A stretch of DNA of 35,810 nucleotides from an uncultured Pelagibacteraceae bacterium (lineage in GTDB: Bacteria; Pseudomonadota; Alphaproteobacteria; Pelagibacterales; Pelagibacteraceae). Location: contig CACKIQ010000008.1 of assembly GCA_902600245.1 (NCBI GenBank), positions 1 through 35,810 on the forward strand, in the 5' to 3' direction. Each line of letters starts with the position of its first letter. Position 1 is the first letter of the stretch. The notes below the pieces were generated by a model that searched no databases, was not told where the DNA came from, and saw nothing but the letters and a program-made list of their open reading frames with translations. The position numbers and the translations under genes were made by a program. This document shows positions 25,190 to 33,784 of the stretch, piece by piece.

Positions 25190-26290
25190 TGGATAATAAT
25201 TATCAAAATTTTAAAGACGAAGTTAAAAAGATAAATCAAAAAATACAGGAGTATCTTTGAAAAAAATACTATCCATTTAAAACTTAAATCTTTAAATTCA
25301 GAAATGCTAAGAGCCGACTTTTGGCATGATAAAAATAACTCTCAAAAAGTAATCAAAGAAAAAAAATTTTACGAAGATTTAACTAATTCTTTAAATAATA
25401 ATATTGAAAAACTTAAAGATTTGGATGATTTGTATCAACTGGCACTTGAGGAGGAAAATTTACAAGTTCAGCAAGAAGTTCTTCAAAATATTAAAGACTT
25501 AAGAAATGATGTAAAAAGAAACGAAATTAAATGTTTTTTATCTAATGAGGCTGACCCTTTAAATTGCTACATAGAAATACATGCTGGTGCTGGAGGTACA
25601 GAAAGTCAAGATTGGGCTGATATGCTAAGAAGAATGTACTTAAAATGGTCAGACAAAAAAAATTTTAAATCAAGTTTAATAAGTGAGCATAAAGGAGATG
25701 AAGCTGGAATTAAATCTGCAACTATCAAAATAGATGGAGATTATGTTTTTGGTTGGTTAAAGAAAGAATCAGGAATTCATAGACTAGTTAGGATATCTCC
25801 ATTTGACTCTGGAGCGAGAAGACACACAAGTTTTGCAAGTGTTTGGATATATCCTGTTGTTGATGAAAATATAAATATAGAAATTTTAGAAAAAGATTTA
25901 AGAATAGATACTTATCGTTCAAGTGGAGCAGGTGGTCAACATGTTAATACAACTGACAGTGCAGTTAGAATAACACACATTCCATCAAAAATTGTTGTTC
26001 AATGCCAGAATGAAAGATCTCAACATAAAAATAAAGTAACTTGCATGAACATGCTTAAAGCAAGATTATATGATTATGAAATTAAAAAAAGAGAACAAGA
26101 AAATCAAAATATTGAAAATTCAAAATCTGATATTGGATGGGGTCATCAAATTAGATCATATGTTCTTCAACCCTACAGACTTGTTAAAGACAATAGAACT
26201 AACTTTGAGAGTACAAGTCCTGATAGAGTATTAGACGGCGATATTGATGATTTTTTAGAGCAATCCCTTTATAAATTAAATGAAAAATAA
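25189..26290 (+). CDS. prfB: Peptide chain release factor 2, with programmed +1 frameshift
   Basis: Terminates translation at UGA and UAA. The gene starts at the ATG overlapping the PBP1A stop (TAATG), reads 23 codons to CTT, meets an in-frame TGA (25258-25260), then continues in the +1 frame from 25259. The mature product is 366 aa, against 365 in E. coli. The ATG at 25304 is therefore internal. The second frame carries the stop-recognition tripeptide SPF (203-205) in RISPFDSGARR. The catalytic GGQ is at residues 248-250 (GAGGQHVNTTDSAVR). The frameshift makes synthesis depend on RF2 level: low RF2 slows UGA termination and favours the shift. It overlaps the downstream AsmA-like gene by 11 bases. 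Confidence 0.96.
25247..25260 (+). promoter_or_regulatory. RF2 programmed frameshift site
   Basis: The sequence reads AGGAG TAT CTT TGA. An internal Shine-Dalgarno-like AGGAG (25247-25251) lies 3 bases before the slippery CTT (25255-25257), which is followed by the in-frame TGA. The spacing and the TAT-CTT-TGA core match the E. coli prfB site; the base after TGA is A where E. coli has C. This tandem is the known signal for +1 slippage on CUU. Confidence 0.93.
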
Positions 26291-28706
26291 TATTTTAAAA
26301 TATTTCATTATACTTCTGTCCTTATTTTTAATTTTTATAGTTTACCTAAGTACGATGGGTATAGAGACAGACAAATTTAATAATCAAATTAAAAATAGAA
26401 TTTTACAAATAAATAAAAATCTAGATATTGATTTAAAAAAAATTAAATTAACTCTAGATCCTTTTAAACTAAAAATTAATGCAAAAACAGTTGGTACCAC
26501 ATTATATTTTTCAAAAAAACCATTAGCAGTAGAAAGTATTAAAACACAAGTTTCAATAAATTCTCTAATTAAAAATAAGATTTCATCATCAAATATAGAT
26601 GTAACAACTAAGCCTATATTATTAAATGATTTAATTAAATTTATTAGAATTATAAATAACAAACCTCAATTATTTATATTAGAAAAAATTATAAAAAAGG
26701 GTCATGTAATTATAGATTTAAGTTTGAACATCGATGAAAATGGCAAAATTAAAGATGATTATAAAGTTGAAGGTTTGATAAAAGATGCAAGTATTAATTT
26801 TTTAAAAAAGGCAGATTTTAAGGACATAAATTTTAATTTCAATTTTCAAAAAGATAATTATCTTTTTAATGAAATAAATTTTCAATTAGAAAAGATAAAT
26901 TTTGCTTCGGAAAAATTAAACGTAAAAAAGAAAAAAAATAGTTTTTTAGTTGATGGAATCTTCGAAAACAATCAATCAATTTTAAATTCAAATATATTAA
27001 AATTATTAAACTTAAATTTTGAAAATATAATTGTTGATGATGCTAAATTTAAGACAAACAATGAATTTTCTTTAGAAATAGATAAAAAATTCAAAGTTCA
27101 AAACATTATATTAAAATCTGATATAAATATTACTCAGCTGAAATATAAAAAATTAAAAATAATTAATAATTATTTTACAAAGATTGATGAATTAATATTA
27201 CTCAATAATCATAAATTAAATTTAAAATATAAGGACAATAATTTATCGATTAAGGGTGAGGGACAAATTCTTTTCAATACTGATGAGGTAGATGAAATTA
27301 AATATTTGATTAATAAAAAAGATAAGGATTTCAGTATAGTTTCGGAATTATTTTTAAAAAATATAGTTTTAAAAGAACAAGACTTTTTAAAAATTTTCTT
27401 TCCTCAAATTAATGATAATATTAATTTTAATAATCAAAAATTAAAAATTAATTTAAAAAATAATAAACTAACTTTTTCAGGCTCTGGAAAATTAAAAATC
27501 TATAAAGATTTTGAAGAAATTGATTATTTAATTGAGAAAAAAGAAAATAAAATAAGTTTTAATACTAATTTAAATTTAAAAAATACAGAATTTAAAATTG
27601 ATAATATTAATTATAAAAAAAAAGATAAAAGTAAAATGAACCTTCAAATGAATGGTGAAATAAAAAATAACAGAAATCTAAATATAAATAACTTTATAAT
27701 TAATGAAGAAAAAAATAAAATAAAAATTAAGAATTTATATCTCAATGATTCAAATCAAATAATAAAAATTGATCAGGCAAATTTTAATTATTTAGATACA
27801 GAAAATAAAAAAAATAATTACAACATAAAAAAAGTAGAAGGCCAAAATTATTTAATTGATGGCATTTCATTTAATGCAAATTATTTAATTTCGAATTTAC
27901 TAGATGCTGATGATAAGGGAGAAAACAATTTTTTTGAAAATAACGTAAATATGTATCTAAACATTGATGAAGTTTACTTTGATAACATAAACTTTGTTAA
28001 AGATTTAAAAGGAAAGATAAACATTATTAATAATAAAGTAGAAGAGGCAGATCTTTTGGCCTTTTATAATAATTCACAAAATATAAAATTTACAACTAGA
28101 ACAAATGATCAGGGTGACAAAATTACAACTCTTTTTTCATCTAAGGCAAAACCTTTAGTAGATAGATATAAATTCATTAAAGGATTTAAAGATGATAAAG
28201 ATGGATATTTAGACTTTTACTCTTTAAAAAAGGATGGAGTTTCAACTTCTAAATTAGTAATTGATAATTTTAAAGTTAAAGAAATTCCAGCGCTAGCTAA
28301 GTTGTTGGCTCTCGCGTCACTTCAAGGAATAGCAGATTTACTTACTGGAGAGGGTATTAGATTTACAGATTTTGAAATGAATTTTACCAATAAAGATAAA
28401 CTTATGAAAATTAAAGAGTTATACGCAATTGGCCCAGCAATATCTATTTTACTGGAAGGATACATTCAGGAGAATAAATTAATAAGTTTAAGGGGAACCT
28501 TGGTTCCAGCTACAACAATCAACAGATCGATTGCTTCAATACCTTTACTTGGAGATTTATTGATAGGAAAGAAAGTGGGAGAAGGTGTTTTTGGAGTTAG
28601 TTTTAAAATTAAAGGTCCCCCTAAAGACTTAGAAACTACTGTAAACCCAATAAAAACTTTAACACCCAGATTTATTACTAGAACTTTAGAAAAAATTAAA
28701 AAATAG
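26280..28706 (+). CDS. AsmA-like (YhdP/DUF3971-type) envelope protein
   Basis: Large protein of 808 aa with an N-terminal membrane anchor (about residues 6-26) and a long beta-rich, Lys/Asn/Ile-rich body. The C-terminal 140 residues resemble the AsmA-like domain of YhdP: FKVKEIPALAKLLALASLQGI, then EGIRFTDFEM, IKELYAIGPAISILLEG, LRGTLVPATTINRSIASIPLLGDLL and GVFGVSFKIKGPPKDLETTVNP. Members of this family form groove-shaped bridges believed to move phospholipids between the two membranes, and I infer a similar periplasmic role. It overlaps prfB by 11 bases and its stop directly abuts the convergent tyrS stop. The middle region is too divergent for me to place sub-domains; a TamB-like relative is the alternative. 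Confidence 0.8.
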   Translation: MKNNILKYFIILLSLFLIFIVYLSTMGIETDKFNNQIKNRILQINKNLDIDLKKIKLTLDPFKLKINAKTVGTTLYFSKKPLAVESIKTQVSINSLIKNKISSSNIDVTTKPILLNDLIKFIRIINNKPQLFILEKIIKKGHVIIDLSLNIDENGKIKDDYKVEGLIKDASINFLKKADFKDINFNFNFQKDNYLFNEINFQLEKINFASEKLNVKKKKNSFLVDGIFENNQSILNSNILKLLNLNFENIIVDDAKFKTNNEFSLEIDKKFKVQNIILKSDINITQLKYKKLKIINNYFTKIDELILLNNHKLNLKYKDNNLSIKGEGQILFNTDEVDEIKYLINKKDKDFSIVSELFLKNIVLKEQDFLKIFFPQINDNINFNNQKLKINLKNNKLTFSGSGKLKIYKDFEEIDYLIEKKENKISFNTNLNLKNTEFKIDNINYKKKDKSKMNLQMNGEIKNNRNLNINNFIINEEKNKIKIKNLYLNDSNQIIKIDQANFNYLDTENKKNNYNIKKVEGQNYLIDGISFNANYLISNLLDADDKGENNFFENNVNMYLNIDEVYFDNINFVKDLKGKINIINNKVEEADLLAFYNNSQNIKFTTRTNDQGDKITTLFSSKAKPLVDRYKFIKGFKDDKDGYLDFYSLKKDGVSTSKLVIDNFKVKEIPALAKLLALASLQGIADLLTGEGIRFTDFEMNFTNKDKLMKIKELYAIGPAISILLEGYIQENKLISLRGTLVPATTINRSIASIPLLGDLLIGKKVGEGVFGVSFKIKGPPKDLETTVNPIKTLTPRFITRTLEKIKK

Positions 28707-29936
28707 TCAATTTAATTCAATTTTAATATGCCTTTTTTTTCCAAGAGAAAGTTTAAGACAGCTATCTTTAAATAAATTTTTATTAATTTCAAATTTTTCA
28801 TCTGAAATAACATTGTCATTTATTTTAACGCCATTTCCTTTTAAAAGTCTTCTGATTTCGCTTTTCGAGTTTTCTAATTTAGATAACAAAACAAGGTCTA
28901 TTATATTAATTTTTTCCTCTATTTTCTTAATTTTAATATTAACTTTTGGTAAGTTTGCACCAAGAGGGTTTCCTGAAAAAGCCTCTTTTGCTGCTAATTC
29001 AGAATTTTTAGCTGCTTCTTTTCCATGTAACATTTCTGTAGTTTTATTAGCAAGTATTATTTTTAATTCATTTATGTCTTTATCTTTAATTGTTTCTATT
29101 TCCTTAATTTCAATTTCAGTAAACATTTTTAAAAATTTAATTACATCTCTATCATCTACGTTTCTCCAAAACTGCCAATAATCATAAGCTGATAAGTAAT
29201 TTTCATCTAACCAAATAGCTCCACTTTCAGTTTTTCCCATTTTAGCACCAGATGCTAGTGTAATTAAAGGTGTTGTTAAACCAAAGGTTTGAATGTTTGA
29301 ATATCTTTTTATAAGCTCAACACCATTTACAATATTCCCCCACTGATCTGAACCTCCAATTTGTAATACACAATTTTCTTTCTTATTTAACTCAAGAAAA
29401 TCATATGCTTGTAAAATCATGTAATTAAATTCCATATAGCTCAGCGATTGCTCTCTATCCAATCTAAGTTTTACACTATCAAAAGTTAACATTCTATTTA
29501 TTGTGAAATGTTTTCCTATATTCCTCAAAAACGAAATATAATTTAAATCTTTAAGCCAAGTATAATTATTTACAAAAATTGGTTTTGTATTTGGATCATC
29601 ATTATCTAAAAATTTTTTTAAAATATTTTTGATATTATGAATATTTTTCTCAATCTGATCTTCACTTAGTATTTTTCTAGTTTTGTCTTTACCAGACGGA
29701 TCCCCAATTCTTGTAGTTCCTCCACCAAGTAAAACTATTGGTCTATGTCCATTTTTTTGGAGTAGTCGCAAGCACATTATTTGCAATAAGCTTCCTACAT
29801 GTAAGCTCTCGGCTGTACAATCAAAACCTATGTAACCTTTAATTTTTTCTTCATCTAAGTATTTAGATAATTCATCTTCGCTTGTACATTGATAAAAATA
29901 GCCTCTATCTTTAAAATCTTTTAAAAATTTATTCAT
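28707..29936 (-). CDS. tyrS: Tyrosyl-tRNA synthetase
   Basis: Class Ic synthetase that charges tRNA-Tyr. The protein is 409 aa, within the TyrS range. The HIGH motif appears as HVGS in FDCTAESLHVGSLLQI. The tyrosine pocket includes QAYDFLELN and QIGGSDQWGNI. The KMSKS loop reads KMGKT (ASGAKMGKTESGAIW). A C-terminal S4-type RNA-binding domain follows (about 340-409, SEIRRLLKGNGVKINDNVI). It is a single-gene unit, divergent from anmK by 45 bases and tail to tail with the AsmA-like gene with no gap. No T-box or other leader structure fits in the 45 bases. Confidence 0.97.
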   Translation of the reverse strand: MNKFLKDFKDRGYFYQCTSEDELSKYLDEEKIKGYIGFDCTAESLHVGSLLQIMCLRLLQKNGHRPIVLLGGGTTRIGDPSGKDKTRKILSEDQIEKNIHNIKNILKKFLDNDDPNTKPIFVNNYTWLKDLNYISFLRNIGKHFTINRMLTFDSVKLRLDREQSLSYMEFNYMILQAYDFLELNKKENCVLQIGGSDQWGNIVNGVELIKRYSNIQTFGLTTPLITLASGAKMGKTESGAIWLDENYLSAYDYWQFWRNVDDRDVIKFLKMFTEIEIKEIETIKDKDINELKIILANKTTEMLHGKEAAKNSELAAKEAFSGNPLGANLPKVNIKIKKIEEKINIIDLVLLSKLENSKSEIRRLLKGNGVKINDNVISDEKFEINKNLFKDSCLKLSLGKKRHIKIELN

Positions 29937-29981
29937 AAGTTTATAGTTACAATATACAAATTTTTTTTAAAAAATATATTA

Positions 29982-31124
29982 ATGAAAAAAAAATTATATA
30001 CTGCAATTGGATTAATGAGCGGAACATCTATGGATGGTATTGATTTATCCATAATTAGTTCTGATGGAATGTACGAATTTTCAAACATTTTAGATGATTA
30101 TTATGAGTATGATAAAAATCTTCAGGATCAGTTAGTTCGATTAAGAGATTTAGTCCTAACAAAGAATGATCTTTTAGAAAATTCAGAAAAATTAAGGGAA
30201 TTAGAGCGTAATTTAACTCTTTTTCATGCAGATGCAGTTAATCAATCATTAAAAAAATATAGAGATAAAATTGATTTGATAGGTTTTCATGGCCAAACAA
30301 TTTTTCATAGCCCACAAGAGAAAATTACTAATCAATTAGGAGATGGAAAATTATTATCTCAAATAGTTAAAAAAAAAGTCATATATGATTTTAGACAAGC
30401 TGATATTAAAAATAATGGCAATGGAGCACCTTTAACACCAATTTTTCATCATATCTTATCAAAAAAAATTGATAAAAGTTTTAATATTAAATTTCCAATA
30501 GCTTTCTTAAATATTGGTGGTATTGCAAATGTTACAAAGGTTATTGATATTTCAGAAAATTTTCAAAATAACCTTTCTGCTTTTGATATAGGTCCAGGTA
30601 ATTGTTTAATAGACGATTGGGTAAGAAAGAATTCTAATAAAAAATTTGATAAAAATGGTGAATTTGCTAAAGCAGGAAAGGTTAATCAATTAATTCTAAA
30701 CCAGGCAATAGATAATTTTAAAATAAATTCTTACTCTCAGTCATTGGATATTAAAAATTTTGATGTATCTTTTGCAAAAGGCTTATCTTTAGAGGACGGT
30801 TGTGCTACATTAACAGATTTTACTGCATATTTGATCGCAGAAGGATTAAAATATATTAGCCAAAAAAATAGTATTAGGTTTCTACTTTGTGGTGGTGGTA
30901 GGAAAAATATAAAGTTAATTGATTGTATTAAGAATTATTTAACAAACGAAAATAATATTACTTTAGAAATTATAGATAATTATAATTTAAAAGGTGATTA
31001 TATTGAATCTCAAGCTTTTGGATTTCTAGCAATAAGATCTTTTTTAAATTTACCAATATCTTTTGCTAACACTACAGGATGTAAAGGATTTACTGTTGGT
31101 GGAACATTAGTTGAGAATTACTGA
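29982..31124 (+). CDS. anmK: Anhydro-N-acetylmuramic acid kinase
   Basis: Converts anhydro-MurNAc from peptidoglycan turnover into MurNAc-6-phosphate, the entry to cell-wall sugar recycling. The protein is 380 aa, normal for the family. The ATP-binding N-terminus is AIGLMSGTSMDGID. Other signatures are IGFHGQTIFHSP, VIYDFRQADI, NGAPLTPIFH, FLNIGGIANVT, FDIGPGNCLIDDW, LLCGGGRKN and ESQAFGFLAIRSF. The 45-base divergent gap to tyrS shows no convincing promoter. The 3' end overlaps the hydrolase gene by 7 bases. It may work with PBP1A products, but no other recycling gene (murQ, nagZ, ampG) is in the window. Confidence 0.95.
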   Translation: MKKKLYTAIGLMSGTSMDGIDLSIISSDGMYEFSNILDDYYEYDKNLQDQLVRLRDLVLTKNDLLENSEKLRELERNLTLFHADAVNQSLKKYRDKIDLIGFHGQTIFHSPQEKITNQLGDGKLLSQIVKKKVIYDFRQADIKNNGNGAPLTPIFHHILSKKIDKSFNIKFPIAFLNIGGIANVTKVIDISENFQNNLSAFDIGPGNCLIDDWVRKNSNKKFDKNGEFAKAGKVNQLILNQAIDNFKINSYSQSLDIKNFDVSFAKGLSLEDGCATLTDFTAYLIAEGLKYISQKNSIRFLLCGGGRKNIKLIDCIKNYLTNENNITLEIIDNYNLKGDYIESQAFGFLAIRSFLNLPISFANTTGCKGFTVGGTLVENY

Positions 31125-31777
31125 TAAAGTGCAGTTTCTTTTTTAATATATTTATTTAAATTTTTAACAAGCTCGTTGTCTTTTTTTGTAAAAAAGTGAT
31201 TTGCTTCTGCTACAATATTAAATTCTACTTTAATTCCTTTTTGTGCGCTTAATCTTTTATCTAATTCTGTAATATATTCTAGTGGTACTAGCTCATCTTT
31301 TTTACCACAAACAATTAAACCTGATGTTGGACATGGAGATAAAAAAGAAAAATCATAAACATTAGGTTGTGGTGATATAGCTATAAATCTATTAATTTCC
31401 GGTCGTCTCATCAATAATTGCATTGCTATCAATGAACCAAATGAAAAACCAGAAACCCAGCATTGAGAATTATCAAAGTTTTCTCTTTCTAACCAATCTA
31501 AAGCTGCAGCTGCATCAGCAAGTTCACCTTGACCATTATCAAATTCTCCATCACTCTTACCAACACCTCTAAAATTTACTCTACAAACTGAAAAATCATT
31601 ATCCATAAATGTATGAAAAGTATCAACTACCACTTTGTTATTCATTGTCCCTCCATATTGAGGATGAGGTTGTAAAACTAATGCAATAGGAGATGTATTT
31701 TTTTTACTTTTATAATATTTAGCTTCTAGCCTTCCAGCAGGACCTGGTATAAATATTTCTAAAATTTTATTATCCAT
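31118..31777 (-). CDS. Alpha/beta hydrolase of unknown substrate
   Basis: The 219-aa protein has the alpha/beta hydrolase fold of small esterase-like or dienelactone-hydrolase-like proteins. The nucleophile elbow is GFSFG with Ser112; the likely acid is Asp161 (CGKKDELVP) and the His is His194 (EANHFF). LQPHPQYGG near residues 35-43 and FRGVGKSDGE (69-78) match the oxyanion-side motifs of this group (HPHP...GG). No signal peptide is seen, so it is probably cytoplasmic. It is transcribed away from the suf operon and its 3' end overlaps anmK by 7 bases. The substrate cannot be inferred from context. Confidence 0.85.
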   Translation of the reverse strand: MDNKILEIFIPGPAGRLEAKYYKSKKNTSPIALVLQPHPQYGGTMNNKVVVDTFHTFMDNDFSVCRVNFRGVGKSDGEFDNGQGELADAAAALDWLERENFDNSQCWVSGFSFGSLIAMQLLMRRPEINRFIAISPQPNVYDFSFLSPCPTSGLIVCGKKDELVPLEYITELDKRLSAQKGIKVEFNIVAEANHFFTKKDNELVKNLNKYIKKETALYQ

Positions 31778-31816
31778 AATCGATATTGATTATTATTCTC
31801 AAAAAAAATGTAGGTT

Positions 31817-31842
31817 TAACATAACTGAGCGACAATATGTTA
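31817..31842. repeat. 7-bp inverted repeat followed by a T run, upstream of the suf regulator
   Basis: TAACATA (31817-31823) and TATGTTA (31836-31842) are perfect inverted copies around a 12-base loop. A run of T (31844-31853) follows on the plus strand. It is too A/T-rich to be a strong terminator and no plus-strand gene ends nearby. It could be an operator for the hydrolase or the suf promoter, or part of a small transcript. Position lies between the hydrolase start and the suf promoter. Confidence 0.4.
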
Positions 31843-31861
31843 GTTTTTTTTTTCACTCTAA

Positions 31862-31882
31862 ACTTGACCATTTTAGTCAGGT
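31862..31882 (+). promoter_or_regulatory. IscR/Rrf2-type operator over the suf promoter
   Basis: Imperfect 21-base palindrome: ACTTGAC (31862-31868), 7 bases, GTCAGGT (31876-31882). It resembles the type 1 IscR site pattern of gammaproteobacteria (YYGACT-N5-AGTCRR followed by TAT) and lies directly in front of an IscR-like gene. It covers the -35 box and most of the spacer, so binding would block transcription, as expected for an autorepressed Fe-S regulon. Confidence 0.6.
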
Positions 31883-31891
31883 ATATATAAA
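31864..31891 (+). promoter_or_regulatory. Promoter of the iscR-like/sufBCDS operon
   Basis: TTGACC (31864-31869), 16-base spacer, TATAAA (31886-31891). The predicted start near 31898 gives a leader of about 17 bases, with AGG 7 bases before the ATG at 31915. It is overlapped by the IscR-type palindrome. Confidence 0.55.
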
Positions 31892-31914
31892 AACGTACAA
31901 TTTATAGGTATAAA

Positions 31915-32340
31915 ATGAAACTTACATCTAAAGGTAGATACGCCGTGATGGCGTTAGTTGATTTAGCAAGGTTTGATGATATCAATCCAGTATCATTAAG
32001 AGATATATCTTTAAGACAAGGTATATCGATAGATTATCTAGAACAAATTTTCTCAAAATTAAAAAAAAACGAAATTGTAAAAAGTATAAGAGGAACGCAG
32101 GGAGGATATGTTCTTAATAAAAATCCAAATGATATTAAATTAACAAACATATTTCATGCAGTAGACGAGAAAGTAAAAACTGTTCAATGTAAAAAAGAGT
32201 CTAAAAAAGGATGCAATGGTAAAGCTACAAAATGTATAACTCACAATCTTTGGGATGAGTTAGAAATACACATAAATACATTCTTTGAAAGGAAAAGTTT
32301 AAAAGATTTATTAAATAACAATAAAGAAACAAGAATTTAA
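31915..32340 (+). CDS. Rrf2-family Fe-S regulator, IscR-like
   Basis: Transcription factor that senses Fe-S status. The 141-aa protein begins [18 protein letters not shown]. The winged HTH spans about residues 27-66 ([23 protein letters not shown], then GTQGGYVL) and includes Glu43, the residue that selects type 1 sites in E. coli IscR. The [2Fe-2S] ligand set is present as C92, C100, C107 and H110. The loop between the first two Cys is two residues longer than in E. coli (C92, C98, C104, H107). The first gene of a suf operon, 1 base before sufB, with an IscR-type operator in its promoter, so autorepression plus control of suf is likely. Called SufR or IscR in different species. Confidence 0.9.
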   Translation: MKLTSKGRYAVMALVDLARFDDINPVSLRDISLRQGISIDYLEQIFSKLKKNEIVKSIRGTQGGYVLNKNPNDIKLTNIFHAVDEKVKTVQCKKESKKGCNGKATKCITHNLWDELEIHINTFFERKSLKDLLNNNKETRI

Positions 32341-32341
32341 A

Positions 32342-33784
32342 ATGGATAACAGACAAAAAGAAATAAATAATTTAAAAGACTATAAATATGGTTTTTCAAC
32401 AGATATAGAAAATATTCAAGCTCCAAAAGGTTTGAATGAAGATGTAATTAAATTTATTTCTAAAATTAAAAAAGAACCTGGATGGATGCTTGATTTTAGA
32501 TTAAAAGCTTTTGAAAGATTTAAAGTATTAAAAGAACCAGATTGGCAGAAACCCAAATTTCCAAAAATAGATTACCAAGATTTATATTATTACTCCGCTC
32601 CCAAAAGCATGAAAGATAAACCAAAGAGCTTAGATGAACTGGATCCCAAACTTTTAGAAACTTATAAAAAACTTGGAATTCCTTTGCAAGAGCAAGCAAG
32701 ATTAAATGGAATAGCTGTTGATGCTGTGTTTGACTCTGTTTCTGTTGCAACTACTTTTAAAGATGAATTAACAAAACAGGGAATTATATTTTGCCCTATA
32801 TCAGAAGCAATTCAAAATCATCCCGAGTTGGTCAAAAAGTACTTGGGATCTGTAATCCCAACAAGTGATCATTTTTTTGCAACATTAAATTCAGCAGTAT
32901 TTACAGATGGCTCATTTGTATACATTCCAGAAGGCGTTAGATGTCCAATGGAATTGTCAACTTATTTTAGAATTAATGCATCAAACACTGGTCAATTTGA
33001 AAGAACTTTAATTATTGCAGACAAAGGAAGCTATGTCAGTTACTTAGAAGGATGTACAGCTCCAATGAGAGATGAAAATCAACTACATGCTGCTAACGTA
33101 GAATTAGTTGCACTTGATGATGCGGAAATAAAATATTCAACAGTTCAAAATTGGTATCCAGGTGATAAAGACGGCAAAGGTGGAATTTATAACTTTGTAA
33201 CAAAAAGAGGTTTATGCAAAGGAAAAAATTCAAAAATTTCATGGACACAAGTTGAAACAGGTTCTGCAATTACATGGAAGTATCCTAGTTGTATTCTTAA
33301 AGGAGATAACTCTGTTGGTGAATTCTATTCAATAGCTATTACTAACAATCATCAAAAAGCTGATACAGGTACCAAAATGATCCATTTGGGCAAAAATACT
33401 AAGAGTAAAATAATTTCTAAGGGAATATCAGCTGGTAGTTCAGATATGACTTATAGAGGCTTAGTTGATATTTCATCAAAAGCCAAAAATTCTACAAATT
33501 ATACTCAATGTGACTCTTTATTAATGGGTAATAAATGTGGGGCTCACACTGTTCCTTATATAAAAAATAAAAATTCTGAGTCAAATATTGCTCATGAAGC
33601 AACTACATCCAAGATTAGTGAAGAGCAGTTACACTATTGTCAACAAAGAGGATTAAATTCAGAGGAAGCTGTTGGCTTAATTGTTAATGGTTTTTGCAAG
33701 GAAGTATTACAACAACTACCTATGGAATTTGCTGTAGAAGCTCAAAAACTTGTAGGCATAAGTCTGGAAGGAAGTGTGGGCTAA
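32342..33784 (+). CDS. sufB: Fe-S cluster assembly scaffold SufB
   Basis: Scaffold subunit of the SufBC2D complex on which Fe-S clusters are built. The protein is 480 aa, typical. Conserved segments are [68 protein letters not shown], the [24 protein letters not shown] block and [18 protein letters not shown], which holds conserved Cys/His residues. The end [23 protein letters not shown] matches family C-termini. Its stop TAA overlaps the sufC ATG by one base. Confidence 0.98.
   Translation: MDNRQKEINNLKDYKYGFSTDIENIQAPKGLNEDVIKFISKIKKEPGWMLDFRLKAFERFKVLKEPDWQKPKFPKIDYQDLYYYSAPKSMKDKPKSLDELDPKLLETYKKLGIPLQEQARLNGIAVDAVFDSVSVATTFKDELTKQGIIFCPISEAIQNHPELVKKYLGSVIPTSDHFFATLNSAVFTDGSFVYIPEGVRCPMELSTYFRINASNTGQFERTLIIADKGSYVSYLEGCTAPMRDENQLHAANVELVALDDAEIKYSTVQNWYPGDKDGKGGIYNFVTKRGLCKGKNSKISWTQVETGSAITWKYPSCILKGDNSVGEFYSIAITNNHQKADTGTKMIHLGKNTKSKIISKGISAGSSDMTYRGLVDISSKAKNSTNYTQCDSLLMGNKCGAHTVPYIKNKNSESNIAHEATTSKISEEQLHYCQQRGLNSEEAVGLIVNGFCKEVLQQLPMEFAVEAQKLVGISLEGSVG

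Noticed and set aside
25304..25306. ATG at 25304 as the prfB start
   Set aside because: The upstream frame and the CTT-TGA frameshift site restore a full-length RF2 of normal size.
26384..26662. Antisense open frames across the AsmA-like gene, tyrS, accC, rne and lpt genes
   Set aside because: They are shadows in A/T-rich coding DNA without start signals or recognisable motifs.
26880..27860. Lys/Asn/Ile-rich low-complexity stretch in the AsmA-like gene as a sign of foreign DNA
   Set aside because: The composition matches the rest of the window at weakly constrained positions; no boundary, repeat or integrase is present.
31817..31853. Inverted repeat plus T run as an intrinsic terminator
   Set aside because: The stem has only one G:C pair and no plus-strand gene ends just upstream; recorded as a repeat only.
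33694..33783. Upstream extension of sufC inside sufB
   Set aside because: The 30 added residues have no SufC similarity, while the ATG at 33784 couples to the sufB stop (TAATG) and has a good Shine-Dalgarno sequence.
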